Counted from the first letter of the stretch, positions 10,101 through 18,795 are shown. The stretch is DNA of 64,000 bases from Planctomycetaceae bacterium (GCA_020426325.1 JAGQQG010000011.1:1-64000); one strand, 5' to 3'. A program made the numbers and translations. Notes: a model not told the origin generated them from the sequence alone.

Positions 10101-10820
10101 CTCGACTGGCTGGCGTGCGAACTTGTTCGCAGTGGTTGGTCGCTGAAACACATTCATCAATTGATCCTGAACTCCACCGCCTACTGCATGTCGAGCGAGT
10201 CGACGAGTGATGGCGACACTCAACCCTCAACTCTCAACCCTCAACTCTACGCCCGCATGCCCATCAAACGTCTCGAAGGCGAAATCATCCGTGACGCGAT
10301 GTTACTCCTCTCCGGTCGTCTCGATGACCGCATGGAAGGTCGCAGCGTGCCGGTGCATTTAACGTCCTTCATGGAGGGACGCGGACGCCCCGGCGAGTCT
10401 GGGCCGGTCGACGGGGCTGGACGACGCAGTCTGTATATCGCGGTGCGTCGCAACTTTCCCGATCCGTTCTTCCAGGCATTCGACATGCCCAACCCGCATA
10501 CAACGACCGGCCGACGCACCGTCTCCAACGTCCCGGCTCAGGCACTGGCGTTGATGAATAATCCAATGGTCATCGAGTTGTCACGCCAATGGGCCGACAG
10601 GTTGCTCGCCCAACTCCCTGATGCATCAGCAGAGGCACGCATCCGTCAAGCTTACCTCGCCTGTGTGTCGCGGGAACCGACCGCAACCGAAGTCGAAAAC
10701 GCCAGCGTGTTTCTTGGGCAACAGGCAACGGACCTCAACACAACTCCTGATGATCCCCGAATCTGGGCAGACCTATGCCAAGTGCTGCTGAATGCCAAAG
10801 AGTTTCTGTTCGTCCGCTAA
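7143..10820 (+). CDS. PSCyt1/DUF1549/DUF1553 c-type cytochrome protein
   Basis: A 1225-residue exported planctomycete-type protein. An N-terminal signal is followed by a PSCyt1 haem domain with a CHACH motif near residue 62 and a distal MPP at about residue 120. DUF1549 follows at roughly 180-430 and ends with a second CxxCH site (CARCHDHKFDP). The C-terminal third, about 930-1215, is DUF1553. The centre (about 430-930) is a less conserved insertion common in this family. The exact reaction is unknown; such proteins are thought to be periplasmic oxidoreductase-like partners of DUF1501 proteins, and the next gene is one. An internal alternative start exists at 7167. A heptanucleotide repeat at 10218-10245 is coded in frame inside DUF1553. 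Confidence 0.9.
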   Translation: MKLIRVPNMSSSQQLLVFCLCVAAARLSVNVSPAIAEDDAGFTAAQIEFFEKEVRPLLVERCHACHGSDKQKGSLRLDSRAAILQGGDTGPAIVLQHPDESELVKAIRYGDDGYQMPPDGKLPQEEIDLLTKWVEMGAPWPSEHSDSPSAGIVPQMLDFDERTKHWSFQPLQRPKIPTVENVEWCRSPIDRFLLTELEEAGITPAAETDRSTWLRRVSLDVIGLPPTPKELETFLNDHSPDAYETVINRLLSSPHFGERWGRHWLDLVRYAESRGHEFDFDVANPWHYRDYVIRALNDDVSYDQFVVEHVAGDLLADGEEHLRQLRALEDEHFRDSLALHPELLESFARRGEFPQRYNPLTGGSESILATGFWFLGEWVHSPVDIRQDEADRFENMIDVYSKTFLGLTVACARCHDHKFDPITQKDFYALQGYLQSSAYRQAHFENESHNMAISRELADIRISAKYKLLKVIQDAAMPVIDSLDDYLLAAFEIMKPDRTAEPAQQILLKEISTKYQVNPHRLGRWVAHLRTAAADHQDPFHLWAKLCTGEFSSVEDLRSAAELIVPPSSLSWTVESDDSEQSFSIKHRVSSSEMSGDSPAISEAFQGDVLVSNDAGHPITGVIPVDCQWYDTGFDRFDSSEGSQAEPGSLGKAMSSGRTIRTPTFQISGGHISAKVLGPVTTCVVVDSHRLIKGPLHGGLVQHHHEESGWRTVHHDVTRYKGHRGHLEIIGQPGNPFAVDSVQDGTEPLADRPSDFLFVAQLVGLITDTDNEHITHKDIAQLFQKHLHLEITWDIDIALGERSGAHDGELFLADWIIHNPELFGVDEPVFQKRIQTIAAPFVEGRNTLLAQIHESSFTAPAITDVSGENEYVFIRGNWKKPSEEVPRRFLEVFSGESMCEDANYPDKEQIEIYSHRKHGYKLRFGARQVEISGRWQLARWMVDPAKTPILPRVIVNRIWQHYLGVGLVSTPDDFGHMGRPPSHPELLDWLACELVRSGWSLKHIHQLILNSTAYCMSSESTSDGDTQPSTLNPQLYARMPIKRLEGEIIRDAMLLLSGRLDDRMEGRSVPVHLTSFMEGRGRPGESGPVDGAGRRSLYIAVRRNFPDPFFQAFDMPNPHTTTGRRTVSNVPAQALALMNNPMVIELSRQWADRLLAQLPDASAEARIRQAYLACVSREPTATEVENASVFLGQQATDLNTTPDDPRIWADLCQVLLNAKEFLFVR
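10218..10245 (+). repeat. In-frame heptanucleotide array (NCTCAAC type)
   Basis: Four consecutive 7-mers: ACTCAAC, CCTCAAC, TCTCAAC, CCTCAAC. They lie inside the DUF1553 region and encode the peptide TQPSTLNPQL. The same repeat unit, read on the other strand, forms the array at the start of gspH (29924-29951). Confidence 0.85.
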
Positions 10821-10835
10821 ATAGGATTCGCCTAA

Positions 10836-12233
10836 ATGTTCCCTATTGTGACTCGTCGCCAGATACTCAGCCTCGCTGCCAACGGCTTTGGGGCAGCTGC
10901 GCTGTCTGCGTTGATGGCCGATCCAGTCTACGGATACTCGGACGCAAGTGAACCACGGCAGCATCATCCGCCGCGGGCGAAGAATGTGATCTTTCTGTAC
11001 ATGGACGGCGGGCCTTCGTCGGTGGACACGTTCGATCCCAAGCCGCAGTTGGAGAAGGAGAACGGGCAACCGTTCAAGATGAAGATCCGGCCCACGCAGT
11101 TCGATAATGTCGGGACAACACTTGCCTCGCCTTGGAAGTTCCAACAGTACGGCGAAAGCGGGTTGCCGGTGAGTGAACTTTTTCCGGAAGTTGCGACCTG
11201 TGCGGACGACCTGTGTGTTATCCACTCGATGACCTCCAAGTTCTCCGAGCACACCAGTGCCAATTACTTTCTGCACACCGGTCACGGATTGCAGGGACGC
11301 CCCAGTATGGGGGCATGGTTTACGTACGGATTGGGGACTGAGTGTCACGACCTCCCCGGCTATGTCGTGCTCAATGGGGGACTGATCCCTCCGGGCGGCG
11401 TTGAGTGTTTTGGCAGCGGGTTCCTGCCGGCCACCTATCAGGGTTCAGTATTCAAGAGCGGCGTCACTCCGGTCGCCGATGTCACTCCGAGCGAGGCAAC
11501 GACCTCCGCACAACGTCGCAAGCTCGATCTGATGCGTAGACTCGATTCGTCGCTGCTCGACCGCATTGGCCCAGAGGATGCGGTCGAGTCGGCCATCGCC
11601 AATTATGAACTCGCCTTCCGCATGCAGTCTGCCGTGCCGGATCTGATGGACATCTCGCACGAAACGAAGGCGACGCACGATGCTTACGGCCTCTCTCACG
11701 ACTGGCCCGGGACAAAAACGTTCGGCAACCTTTGTCTCATCGCACGGCGACTCGTTGAACGCGGTGTGCGGTTCATTCAACTCACGTGTCCCGGCGGTAG
11801 CGGTGATCGTTGGGATCAGCACGGCAACCTGCGTGACGGTCACACGAAGAATGCCCGCTCAGTCGATCAGCCGATCGCAGCACTGTTGAAGGACCTCAAG
11901 TCACGCGGACTGCTTTCCGAGACCTTGGTCGTCTGGATGGGAGAGTTTGGTCGCACCCCGTTTGCCCAAGGGACCGACGGACGCGATCACAACCCGTTCG
12001 GCTTCACATTCTGGATGGCGGGCGGTGGCGTGCGAGGAGGCATGCGTTATGGAGCGACCGACGAGTACGGATATCACGCCATCGAAAACCGCCTCGAAAT
12101 CCACGACCTGCATGCGACGATGCTCCACCTCCTCGGCATCGACCACACACGCCTCACCGTCCGCAACAGCGCCCGCGACATGCGACTGACCGATGTGTTC
12201 GGGAATGTGATCCACGAGGTCATTGAGGCCTGA
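10836..12233 (+). CDS. DUF1501 protein (Tat-exported, sulfatase-like fold)
   Basis: A 465-residue protein beginning 15 bases after the PSCyt1/DUF1553 stop, so the two form the usual planctomycete operon pair. The N-terminus MFPIVTRRQILSLAANGFG carries a twin-arginine signal. DUF1501 hallmarks are visible: FLYMDGGPSSVDTFDPKP near residue 50, the LPVSELFPEVA block, VWMGEFGRTPFAQGTDGRDH near residue 370 and YHAIENRLEIHDLHATMLHL near the end. The family is related to alkaline phosphatase/sulfatase folds, but its substrate is unknown. Function in the periplasm together with the cytochrome partner is inferred from gene pairing. Confidence 0.92.
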   Translation: MFPIVTRRQILSLAANGFGAAALSALMADPVYGYSDASEPRQHHPPRAKNVIFLYMDGGPSSVDTFDPKPQLEKENGQPFKMKIRPTQFDNVGTTLASPWKFQQYGESGLPVSELFPEVATCADDLCVIHSMTSKFSEHTSANYFLHTGHGLQGRPSMGAWFTYGLGTECHDLPGYVVLNGGLIPPGGVECFGSGFLPATYQGSVFKSGVTPVADVTPSEATTSAQRRKLDLMRRLDSSLLDRIGPEDAVESAIANYELAFRMQSAVPDLMDISHETKATHDAYGLSHDWPGTKTFGNLCLIARRLVERGVRFIQLTCPGGSGDRWDQHGNLRDGHTKNARSVDQPIAALLKDLKSRGLLSETLVVWMGEFGRTPFAQGTDGRDHNPFGFTFWMAGGGVRGGMRYGATDEYGYHAIENRLEIHDLHATMLHLLGIDHTRLTVRNSARDMRLTDVFGNVIHEVIEA

Positions 12234-12259
12234 CCGCATTAATTGAGAGCACACTCCCA

Positions 12260-13201
12260 TCAAGGACGGGAGAACATGCACTCCTGTTCCACGACACGCG
12301 ATTGATCCATCAGCATTTCCAGATGGGAATACGCCTCTGCACACCCCAGGACGACGTGGAAGCCTTCCATCGTCCCGAACAGGCGTTGAGCAATCTCGTA
12401 GACAGTGAGACCGCTCTCACGTTTGAGGATTTTCACGATCTGATCCAGGCGTTCCTCGTGATGATGAATCAGTTCATTGCACCGCTCGGTGATGGACTCC
12501 ATCGGATCGCCGTGGCCCGGCATGACGATGAGTTTCTCGTCGCGCGTGAGATCCCGAACCTTTGCAAGCGAGTCGAGGTAATGACTCAGTAATCCTCGAT
12601 TCTTCAAATCACCGCCTCCGACATTAGGAGAGATGTTCGGCAAAACGTGGTCTCCGGAGAAGAGATAATTGTTGAATTTGAAACAGACTGAGCCCATCGT
12701 ATGACCGGGTGTGTGAATCACCTCAATCTCACCATCAGCAATTGCCAGCCGGTCGCCATCGAACAGGGGCGAGACCTCTGCAGATTCAATTGTCCAATGT
12801 GGGCCCGCCACATCTCGCGTGTCCGGTCTTACCTCCTCCGGAGCCCGCCAATCGTCGAGCCGACGTCTGGCGATGTCCGCGAAACGGTTCCCTGTCGGAT
12901 CGACATTATTGATCGAAGCTGTTTCACATTCATGAATGAAGATCTCCGCACCGTGATCCTGTTGGATCTTCCAGGCGTTCCCAATGTGGTCGATATGCTT
13001 GTGCGTAAGGATGACTCGTTTGATGTCAGCCGGGGTAAGTCCCTGTTCTCTTAACCCCTCGCCCAAGTCGTGTGAGGCCTTCTCGGTCGCGATTCCCGTG
13101 TCAATCATGGTGACCGGATCGGTACGGATGACATAGACACATGTCCGCCCTTCCACAAAAGGGTTCGGAACACGAATCCGATCGACACGAGGGGAATTCA
13201 T
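12260..13201 (-). CDS. MBL-fold metallohydrolase
   Basis: A 313-residue metallo-beta-lactamase-fold hydrolase. The zinc motif THKHIDHIG is near residue 67, the second histidine lies in HTPGHTMGSV near 165, the bridging aspartate in FSGDH near 185, and a further ligand in PGHGDPM near 225. The C-terminal third (from about 240) resembles the helical extension of LACTB2/glyoxalase-II-like hydrolases. The substrate cannot be told. It converges with the DUF1501 gene (26-base gap) and is transcribed in the same direction as the GGDEF gene upstream of it. Confidence 0.85.
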   Translation of the reverse strand: MNSPRVDRIRVPNPFVEGRTCVYVIRTDPVTMIDTGIATEKASHDLGEGLREQGLTPADIKRVILTHKHIDHIGNAWKIQQDHGAEIFIHECETASINNVDPTGNRFADIARRRLDDWRAPEEVRPDTRDVAGPHWTIESAEVSPLFDGDRLAIADGEIEVIHTPGHTMGSVCFKFNNYLFSGDHVLPNISPNVGGGDLKNRGLLSHYLDSLAKVRDLTRDEKLIVMPGHGDPMESITERCNELIHHHEERLDQIVKILKRESGLTVYEIAQRLFGTMEGFHVVLGCAEAYSHLEMLMDQSRVVEQECMFSRP

Positions 13202-13373
13202 GAAACGCCTTCAACAAACAGCCAGAGACTCAATGACGCGTCGATCGACATGATCACACGGAGACGAAGTCAGCTTTCAATGGTGAGAAAACCGATCAAG
13301 CTCTCTCCGTACCGCGACCGAGAGACAATAGACATTGCAGAGGCTCGGGACCAGTCCAGACGACGGCTATTAC

Positions 13374-14834
13374 TCAGCTGGTACTGCGAAGACTGATGAC
13401 CGGGCGAACGGAGTGACGAACCACGCGGTTTCTTCCGGATGCTTTGGCCGAGTACAGGCATTGGTCAGCCACTCGAACGAAGTCGTCGGTCGACTGCGTA
13501 CCTCCTGCAAACTCAGCGACTCCGAAACTGGCGGTCACGCGCATCTCACGTCCGTTTGACAGAAATGGATGCTGTTCGATCGTCGACCGCAGAATCTCAG
13601 CAAGTTCCGCTGCCCGGTCTTCGTCTCTGCCCGGAATCGCTGCAATAAATTCCTCTCCCCCGTAACGGGCCAGGATCGAGCAGTCGGGCATGACAGCTTT
13701 CCAGAGTTGGGCCAACTCACGAAGCACATCGTCTCCTGCCTGATGCCCGTAGTCGTCGTTAAAGCTCTTGAAGTAATCGACATCACTCATGATCAGCGAA
13801 AGAGGCGTCTCGTTGACGGAAGACTTGCGGACGAGGCTTCGCAGTTCACGCTGGAATGTCGTGTGGTTGTACAGTCCGGTGAGACCGTCCCTGAGTGCCA
13901 TCTCCTCGACACGCCGGAAAAGCTGAGCATTCTTGATCCCCAGGGCATAGATGTTCGCGAGCGTATCCAGCATGCGACGAAAACTTGACGAAGGTTGTCT
14001 GAGTTCGTCGATCACAATGAGTCCCAACAGGTCGCCACCCGCCGTGAGTGGCGCGACAGCGTGCGGGACGTAATCATCGTCAGACAACCCTGCTGAAAGA
14101 AGCCGTTCTGTTGCCACCTGCTCCGCTGTGATCAACTCACGTTCGCGAATCACCCAGGCAGCAAGCCCGTCATCAACATTGGGGACAAACCTGTCGATGG
14201 CCGCACTTGCGGTTCTCAAGGGATTGACGAGACTCGTTCCGGTGCGATCCCAGAGATAGACCCGGCATTGGTCGCAGTTCAGTGACGCAGTCGCGGTACT
14301 CACAATCGCCGGCAGAAGCGTGTCCAGATCGAGGTTCATCGAAATGCGATGTCCGATGTCTTCCAGCGTCTCCAGCAGAACAGGGAACTCATCAGGTGTA
14401 TCTTGTTCCATTTTGACACTGGCAGTTGATCGATTACCCTGGCCGCATTCGTCGAGATCTGGCAGAGAAGTAAGGGAAGCCCCTGAATCTGCAATCGCAG
14501 TTCTGAGGACTTGGACGGCGGTCGTGACCAGCAGTGTTAACGTGGTCACAATGAAGACGAGAGCAGCCGCAAAGCGATAGCCGGCACCTCCGTCTGGTCC
14601 CCCACTATAGAACGCCTCGATGACGATCGCCGTCGAGACTACGCAGCTGGCCACCAGCGACCAACGCAACTGTCCCGAGAGTGCGACCAAAGTCACAGGC
14701 AAAAGCAGGCTTGCCAGTGAGACTGCACCTCCGGTTCCTTCCCAGCGAATTCCACAAACAACAGCTAGCGGTGCCAGCGTCCCTATCAGGACAACGAGCC
14801 GCCAAGGTTTGGTGTTCAGAAGGGCACGGATCAT
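13374..14834 (-). CDS. Membrane diguanylate cyclase (GAF-GGDEF)
   Basis: A 486-residue predicted diguanylate cyclase producing c-di-GMP from GTP. The first 120 residues contain three or four hydrophobic segments, so the N-terminus is membrane-embedded. A GAF-like sensor covers about residues 150-320, followed by a short coiled linker and a GGDEF domain from about 320. The active-site signature is ARYGGEEF, an active variant, with LTGLYNHTTF and DVDYFKSFND blocks in place. The RxxD inhibitory site expected just before the signature is replaced by PDCS, so product inhibition through the I-site is probably lost. The GAF ligand is unknown. Confidence 0.88.
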   Translation of the reverse strand: MIRALLNTKPWRLVVLIGTLAPLAVVCGIRWEGTGGAVSLASLLLPVTLVALSGQLRWSLVASCVVSTAIVIEAFYSGGPDGGAGYRFAAALVFIVTTLTLLVTTAVQVLRTAIADSGASLTSLPDLDECGQGNRSTASVKMEQDTPDEFPVLLETLEDIGHRISMNLDLDTLLPAIVSTATASLNCDQCRVYLWDRTGTSLVNPLRTASAAIDRFVPNVDDGLAAWVIRERELITAEQVATERLLSAGLSDDDYVPHAVAPLTAGGDLLGLIVIDELRQPSSSFRRMLDTLANIYALGIKNAQLFRRVEEMALRDGLTGLYNHTTFQRELRSLVRKSSVNETPLSLIMSDVDYFKSFNDDYGHQAGDDVLRELAQLWKAVMPDCSILARYGGEEFIAAIPGRDEDRAAELAEILRSTIEQHPFLSNGREMRVTASFGVAEFAGGTQSTDDFVRVADQCLYSAKASGRNRVVRHSVRPVISLRSTS

Positions 14835-15091
14835 CGAGCGATAGCCATAAGATGGCTGATCACGCCATCATTCCTCACGGCCGCGATCACGTTCTCTCTT
14901 CGACAGCGTTCAGACTCCCTTCACGAACGCTGGCAGTCAGCACTCCGTGCCTGTTCTATATTGCAGTTTGATAAGACCAATTGCAAATTGGCCTCTTTCG
15001 AAGCTAGGAATCAGCGCCAAACTCAGTTGGGATATGCTCGCACGTTGCCAAAGATCAACACGGCAATCCGTGACCAGCGGAACAATCCATC

Positions 15092-15898
15092 TCATCGGGG
15101 CTGCCCGCCATCGCCCGGAATAGGCCAGTTGCGGCCACTGATCAGCCCGCCGTCGACATAGATCGTCTGGCCCGTCAGAAAGGCAGCAGCAGGTGATGCC
15201 AGAAAGAGGGCCGTCCCCACGAGGTCTTCCGGTTGCCCCAGTCGGCCCATGGGCGTGTTAAATCTCCCCCACTCCAGCATCGTCGGGTCAGACCAAAGTT
15301 GCTGCGTGAGGTCCGTCAGGATGAATCCTGGAGCAAGGCCATTGACCCTGACTCCCGCAGGTCCCCACTCGCGGGCAAGTGCCTGAGTCATCCCGTTCAA
15401 CCCGCACTTGCTCATCGCGTACGGGGTGACGTTCGTCAGCGGTGAATGGCTGTTCAACGAGTCGATGTTGATCACGCTCCCGGTCCCCCGTGACACGAGA
15501 TGACGTCCGACATGCTGCGCCATCAGAAAAGCGCCACGCAGGTTGATATCGAGCACAAAGTCGAACTGTTCTGGTGTGAAGTCCAAAGCGGGTTTGCGGA
15601 TGTTGACTCCCGCAACATTGAGAAGCGTATCGATCTGGCCACATTCGGCAATTACCTGTTGGACAGCAGCTTCGATCTGACTCGCCTCAGCGACATCACA
15701 AACGACCGATTGAACGGGATGAGACCCCACAGAGATCTCTTCGGCCGTGACTTTCAGTGTCTCTGCCTCACGACCGGAGATAACGACTTGAGCCCCTCTG
15801 GCAGCAAACCCTCTGGCCAGCGCCTTGCCAATTCCCCGACTTCCGCCGGACACAAGGACGACCTGATTTGAGACGTCGAAAAGTTGATCATCCGCCAT
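15092..15898 (-). CDS. SDR-family oxidoreductase (gluconate 5-dehydrogenase-like)
   Basis: A 268-residue classical short-chain dehydrogenase. The cofactor motif GGSRGIGKAL is near residue 20, NVAGVN near 95, the catalytic serine in INIDSLNS and the YxxxK pair in YAMSKCGLNG near 160. PGFILTDL and a C-terminal FLTGQTIYVDGG complete the family pattern, which resembles gluconate 5-dehydrogenase or 3-ketoacyl-ACP reductase-like enzymes. The substrate is unknown. I chose the ATG at 15898 (MADDQLFDV); a start 18 bases upstream at 15916 is possible. An insertion-sequence relic lies immediately upstream. Confidence 0.85.
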   Translation of the reverse strand: MADDQLFDVSNQVVLVSGGSRGIGKALARGFAARGAQVVISGREAETLKVTAEEISVGSHPVQSVVCDVAEASQIEAAVQQVIAECGQIDTLLNVAGVNIRKPALDFTPEQFDFVLDINLRGAFLMAQHVGRHLVSRGTGSVINIDSLNSHSPLTNVTPYAMSKCGLNGMTQALAREWGPAGVRVNGLAPGFILTDLTQQLWSDPTMLEWGRFNTPMGRLGQPEDLVGTALFLASPAAAFLTGQTIYVDGGLISGRNWPIPGDGGQPR

Positions 15899-15964
15899 TG
15901 GTTTAACTCTTATCAAGATCGCCTACAGCGGCAGTTTTATAATTGAGAGATATAGAGAAAACAT

Positions 15965-15990
15965 GAACGGGTTCCGGTGTGAACCCGTTC
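15965..15990. repeat. Perfect 10-bp inverted repeat (hairpin)
   Basis: GAACGGGTTC and its exact complement GAACCCGTTC are separated by a six-base loop. It lies between the SDR gene and the IS5-like pseudogene. There is no T tract on either side, so it does not look like an intrinsic terminator. It could be part of the insertion-sequence end or a dispersed palindromic element. Confidence 0.7.
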
Positions 15991-16013
15991 CAAGCAAGGA
16001 GTCGCACCTTCTG

Positions 16014-16612
16014 ATGCAAACAAAGTCTCCCACAGATTTGAGGGACGCTCAATGGCAAATTGTTCGTCCCTTTCTCCTTCGGTCCTCAAAACGGAGACGT
16101 CCACGCAAATTTTGTCGACGGAAGATGATAGAGGGGTGTTGAACTTTGAGTGGACCGGCTGCCCGTGGCAGATTCGGCCGCACGACCTTCCGCCGCGGAA
16201 GGCCATCTATCGGATAGTCTATCTCAGGAGGAGGAACGGCAATTTGCAAAGGATTTACGATTCGCTGCGGAAACAGGTCCACCAGCATGCCGGCAAAAAG
16301 GCTTCTCCAAACGTGGGCATCATCGATTCGCAAAGCGTGTAGACCACCGAAGTTGACGGTCTCGCACGCAGCTGCGATGGAAGCAAACAGGTGGTCGGAC
16401 ACAACCGGCACCGCGTGGTCGACACACTTGGCTTCGTCTTGGCGGTCTGCATACACGATGTGGGCCAACAGGATAACCGCGGGGCAATTCTGGTCTTGTT
16501 CACTCTGCGAGAGATGTTCAAACGGCTCCGCGTGAAGTTCGCCGAATCATGCTACGGTTGCAATGGTCTGCTGGGCTTTGTCCCTCAGACGTTGCCCTTC
16601 ACCAACAAGTAG
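16014..16612 (+). pseudogene. Broken IS5-family transposase
   Basis: A decayed transposase of about 198 codons. It begins with LRDAQWQIVRPFL, typical of IS5-group transposases (LTDAQWxxIxPLL). A one-base deletion in the G run at 16133-16136 moves the reading frame, after which WTGCPWQIRPHDLPP and a VDTLGFVLAVCIHDVGQQD block continue the family pattern. An in-frame TAG at 16340 interrupts the conserved SQSVKTTE motif. The end of the DDE domain is missing or diverged. With a frameshift and a nonsense codon it cannot make active transposase. It sits about 115 bases from tRNA-Ser. Confidence 0.85.
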
Positions 16613-16726
16613 CGACTGTCTTGGAAGTCAAGTGAGTTGCGGTTGTTGGTTCCATGCTTTTCCTTCACGGATCATGACGCTGGGGAAGACTCGCTCTGCG
16701 GTTGACGAAAGCTCCTTTTGAAAAAG

Positions 16727-16812
16727 CGGAGAGGGAGGGATCGAACCCTCGGTGAGCTTGCACCCACACTGGTTTTCGAGACCAGCACATTCGGCCACTC
16801 TGTCACCTCTCC
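16727..16812 (-). tRNA. tRNA-Ser (anticodon CGA)
   Basis: An 86-nt type II tRNA on the minus strand. The acceptor stem GGAGAGG (16806-16812) pairs with CCTCTCC (16728-16734), with discriminator G. The anticodon loop CTCGAAA gives anticodon CGA, reading UCG codons. A long serine-type variable arm and a GTTCGAATC T-loop are present. The 3' CCA is not encoded. Broken IS5-type transposases lie on both sides, as often happens around tRNA genes used as insertion hot spots. Confidence 0.95.
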
Positions 16813-17292
16813 ATGGTTGTATCCGAACAGTTTTTACTCCAGTGTAATCGGCTCGCAGGCTGACGAGATCCGTTGTCGATGATTTCAATGGAGCTCATCA
16901 TGACGAATGTGAGAAAGAAAATAAGAATAACATATCCCGATTTCCCTTTGTTCGCCCATCAAATCGGGCCATGATGCAAGAAGATTCACGGTAACCAGAA
17001 CTCCTTTGGACGCGGGAGGATCCTGACGCCGTGTTCAGGAATATCTCAGAACTCGCGGCGACCTTCAAGAAGGGCCAACGCATTTTCTCATCTGAGGGTG
17101 ATGCTTACGATTGGTGGGGTTGACGGAGAGTCGACTGTTCTCAACGAAGTTGAGTGATGGCATCCGCTTGTGGGGAGAGCTTGTTGGACACAAGTCGTCG
17201 ACCCTGATGAATTGAGTTGACGCTGTGTTTGGCGTTTTGGCTTGGCGGGCTGGTGAGAATTACAAGGAACTTAGACGGATCGTCTCCTTTTC
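16813..17292. other. AT-richer intergenic region next to tRNA-Ser
   Basis: About 480 bases between the tRNA (whose promoter must lie at its left end, since the tRNA is on the minus strand) and the second transposase relic. The only frames are short, lack ribosome-binding sites and match nothing I know. It is probably insertion-sequence flank or scar sequence. Confidence 0.4.
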
Positions 17293-17751
17293 TTGCAATT
17301 TGAGGCAGACCTGAAGCCCACAGGTCCCTCGGACACGCGGCTGCTCGATTTGTTTCGGGCCAGCTTGCGGCAGTTTCTCAATCCTGCGCATCCGTTGCTC
17401 AGCCTTGCGGCCAAGATCGATTGGACTCACTTCGACGCAGCGTTCGCTGAGTACGATTCGACCGACATGGGGGCACCGGCCAAGGCCGTGAGGCTGATGG
17501 TCGGGCTACATTATCTCAAGTATGCCTTCAACGAATTGGACGAATCGCTGCTGGAGAAGTGGGTCGAGAACCCGTACTGGCATGGGTTCTGCGGCTTCGA
17601 CACTGTGTTGTCTTGTGCGGCATGAGCCGCAACACAGCAGGAGGCTCCGCTGCATCCCACCTCGCTCGTCAAGTGGCGGCAACGGGTCGGGGCCGAACGG
17701 TTGACTCTGCTGTTGGAAGAAACGAACCGTGCCCCCAAGTACCCCAACTGA
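17293..17751 (+). pseudogene. Truncated IS5-family transposase with internal stop
   Basis: A transposase N-terminal part of 152 codons. It shows the IS5 N-terminal pattern: DLFRASLRQFLNPAHPL, LAAKIDWTHFDAAF, VRLMVGLHYLKYAFNELDE and WVENPYWHGFCG. An in-frame TGA at 17623 interrupts it, and the same frame then continues with PLHPTSLVKWRQRVGAERL, the next conserved block, before stopping at 17749. The whole catalytic domain is absent. It therefore carries a nonsense codon and a 3' truncation. It belongs to a different IS5 subgroup from the relic at 16014. Confidence 0.85.
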
Positions 17752-17843
17752 CGACGAGACTTTTTTGGGGTCGACTCCTTGACTGATCGAACTGAACAGA
17801 CAGTTAATCTTCATAATCATCTGTGGTGACAGCATGATCGGGG

Positions 17844-18644
17844 TCAGTCGTTGAGGCGGAAGCGGCGGGTTGATTCGTCGTTCGACTCATAGGTTGCCGC
17901 CTGAATGACATCCGCTTCTTCTGCCAACTGAGCGGCGACCTGTTGTAATCGTGAATGGGCCGAATTGGCTTGGGCCTGTCGGACGCTGCGATGGTCAGCC
18001 TCCATCGGGATTGAGGTCGTCAAACTGACTTCACGTTTGTCACCCTTTGCTTGGGGGGCGACAATTGAGTTGACTTCGGCTGGTTGAATCCGTCGCCGCT
18101 GTGGTTGCCAACTGTTGGCCAACTCTTTGGACTTCGCCCCCGGAAGTGTGACATTGGCCATCTTTGAGTAAACGGGTGAGCTACCCTCGGCGGGGGTAAA
18201 GCGGACCCGTAAGGCGCAGTTGACTTCGTGTGTTCCTTTGCGTGGATAGGGGATGAAGAGCTGATAGGCAGCACCCATATTGGTTTCACAGAGGTACTGT
18301 GAGAAGGTTCCGCCTTTGAAGTCGAACTGATGGATGGGCTTCGATTGATCTTCAGGTTTCCCCTGATCATCGAACAGGTAGACCCGTACATCACCATCGA
18401 CTTTGGCGGGTTCCGCAGTGCCACGCGTGAGGAACAACAACTGTCCCGCAAATCCCCGCGTGGGCAGATTGTCGAGACCTCGTCCCTCGGCGGGTTCCCA
18501 GAGACACACAACGTCGATGACCGGGTTCTTCGGACCAGCTTCGACGAAGTTGGACTGTTTGAACAGCGACGTCGCGTCCAGGCTACTGCAACCCGCGAGT
18601 GCGGCAAGCGTGATCATCAGGCAAGTGGTCAGGGATCGTGACAT
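17844..18644 (-). CDS. Secretion-operon lipoprotein (possible pilotin-like)
   Basis: A 266-residue lipoprotein. The N-terminus MSRSLTTCLMITLAALAGCSS is a clear lipoprotein signal with lipobox LAGC. The body has a beta-rich domain (about 40-165) and a Gln/Ala-rich, probably helical tail. No known family is recognised. It is the last gene of the secretion operon, 151 bases after the secretin. Its place next to gspD suggests a role in secretin targeting or assembly, like pilotins, but this is position-based inference; it is longer than classical pilotins. Confidence 0.75.
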   Translation of the reverse strand: MSRSLTTCLMITLAALAGCSSLDATSLFKQSNFVEAGPKNPVIDVVCLWEPAEGRGLDNLPTRGFAGQLLFLTRGTAEPAKVDGDVRVYLFDDQGKPEDQSKPIHQFDFKGGTFSQYLCETNMGAAYQLFIPYPRKGTHEVNCALRVRFTPAEGSSPVYSKMANVTLPGAKSKELANSWQPQRRRIQPAEVNSIVAPQAKGDKREVSLTTSIPMEADHRSVRQAQANSAHSRLQQVAAQLAEEADVIQAATYESNDESTRRFRLND

Positions 18645-18795
18645 AAGGAGTCGTTTTTAATGAATTGGTTTTCAGGTTCCTGATGGGTGTGGCTGGGAGT
18701 ACGTCACGGCAAGGAACTGTTCGAACTCGGCGTTACGAGGAGGTATTGCTGGACAAGCCAGCAGAGGCACCCGCAATTCAAACGGTGACAGACCG

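Noticed and set aside
15965-15990. Intrinsic terminator at the GAACGGGTTC hairpin
   Set aside because: There is no T tract on either strand and no gene ends directly before it.
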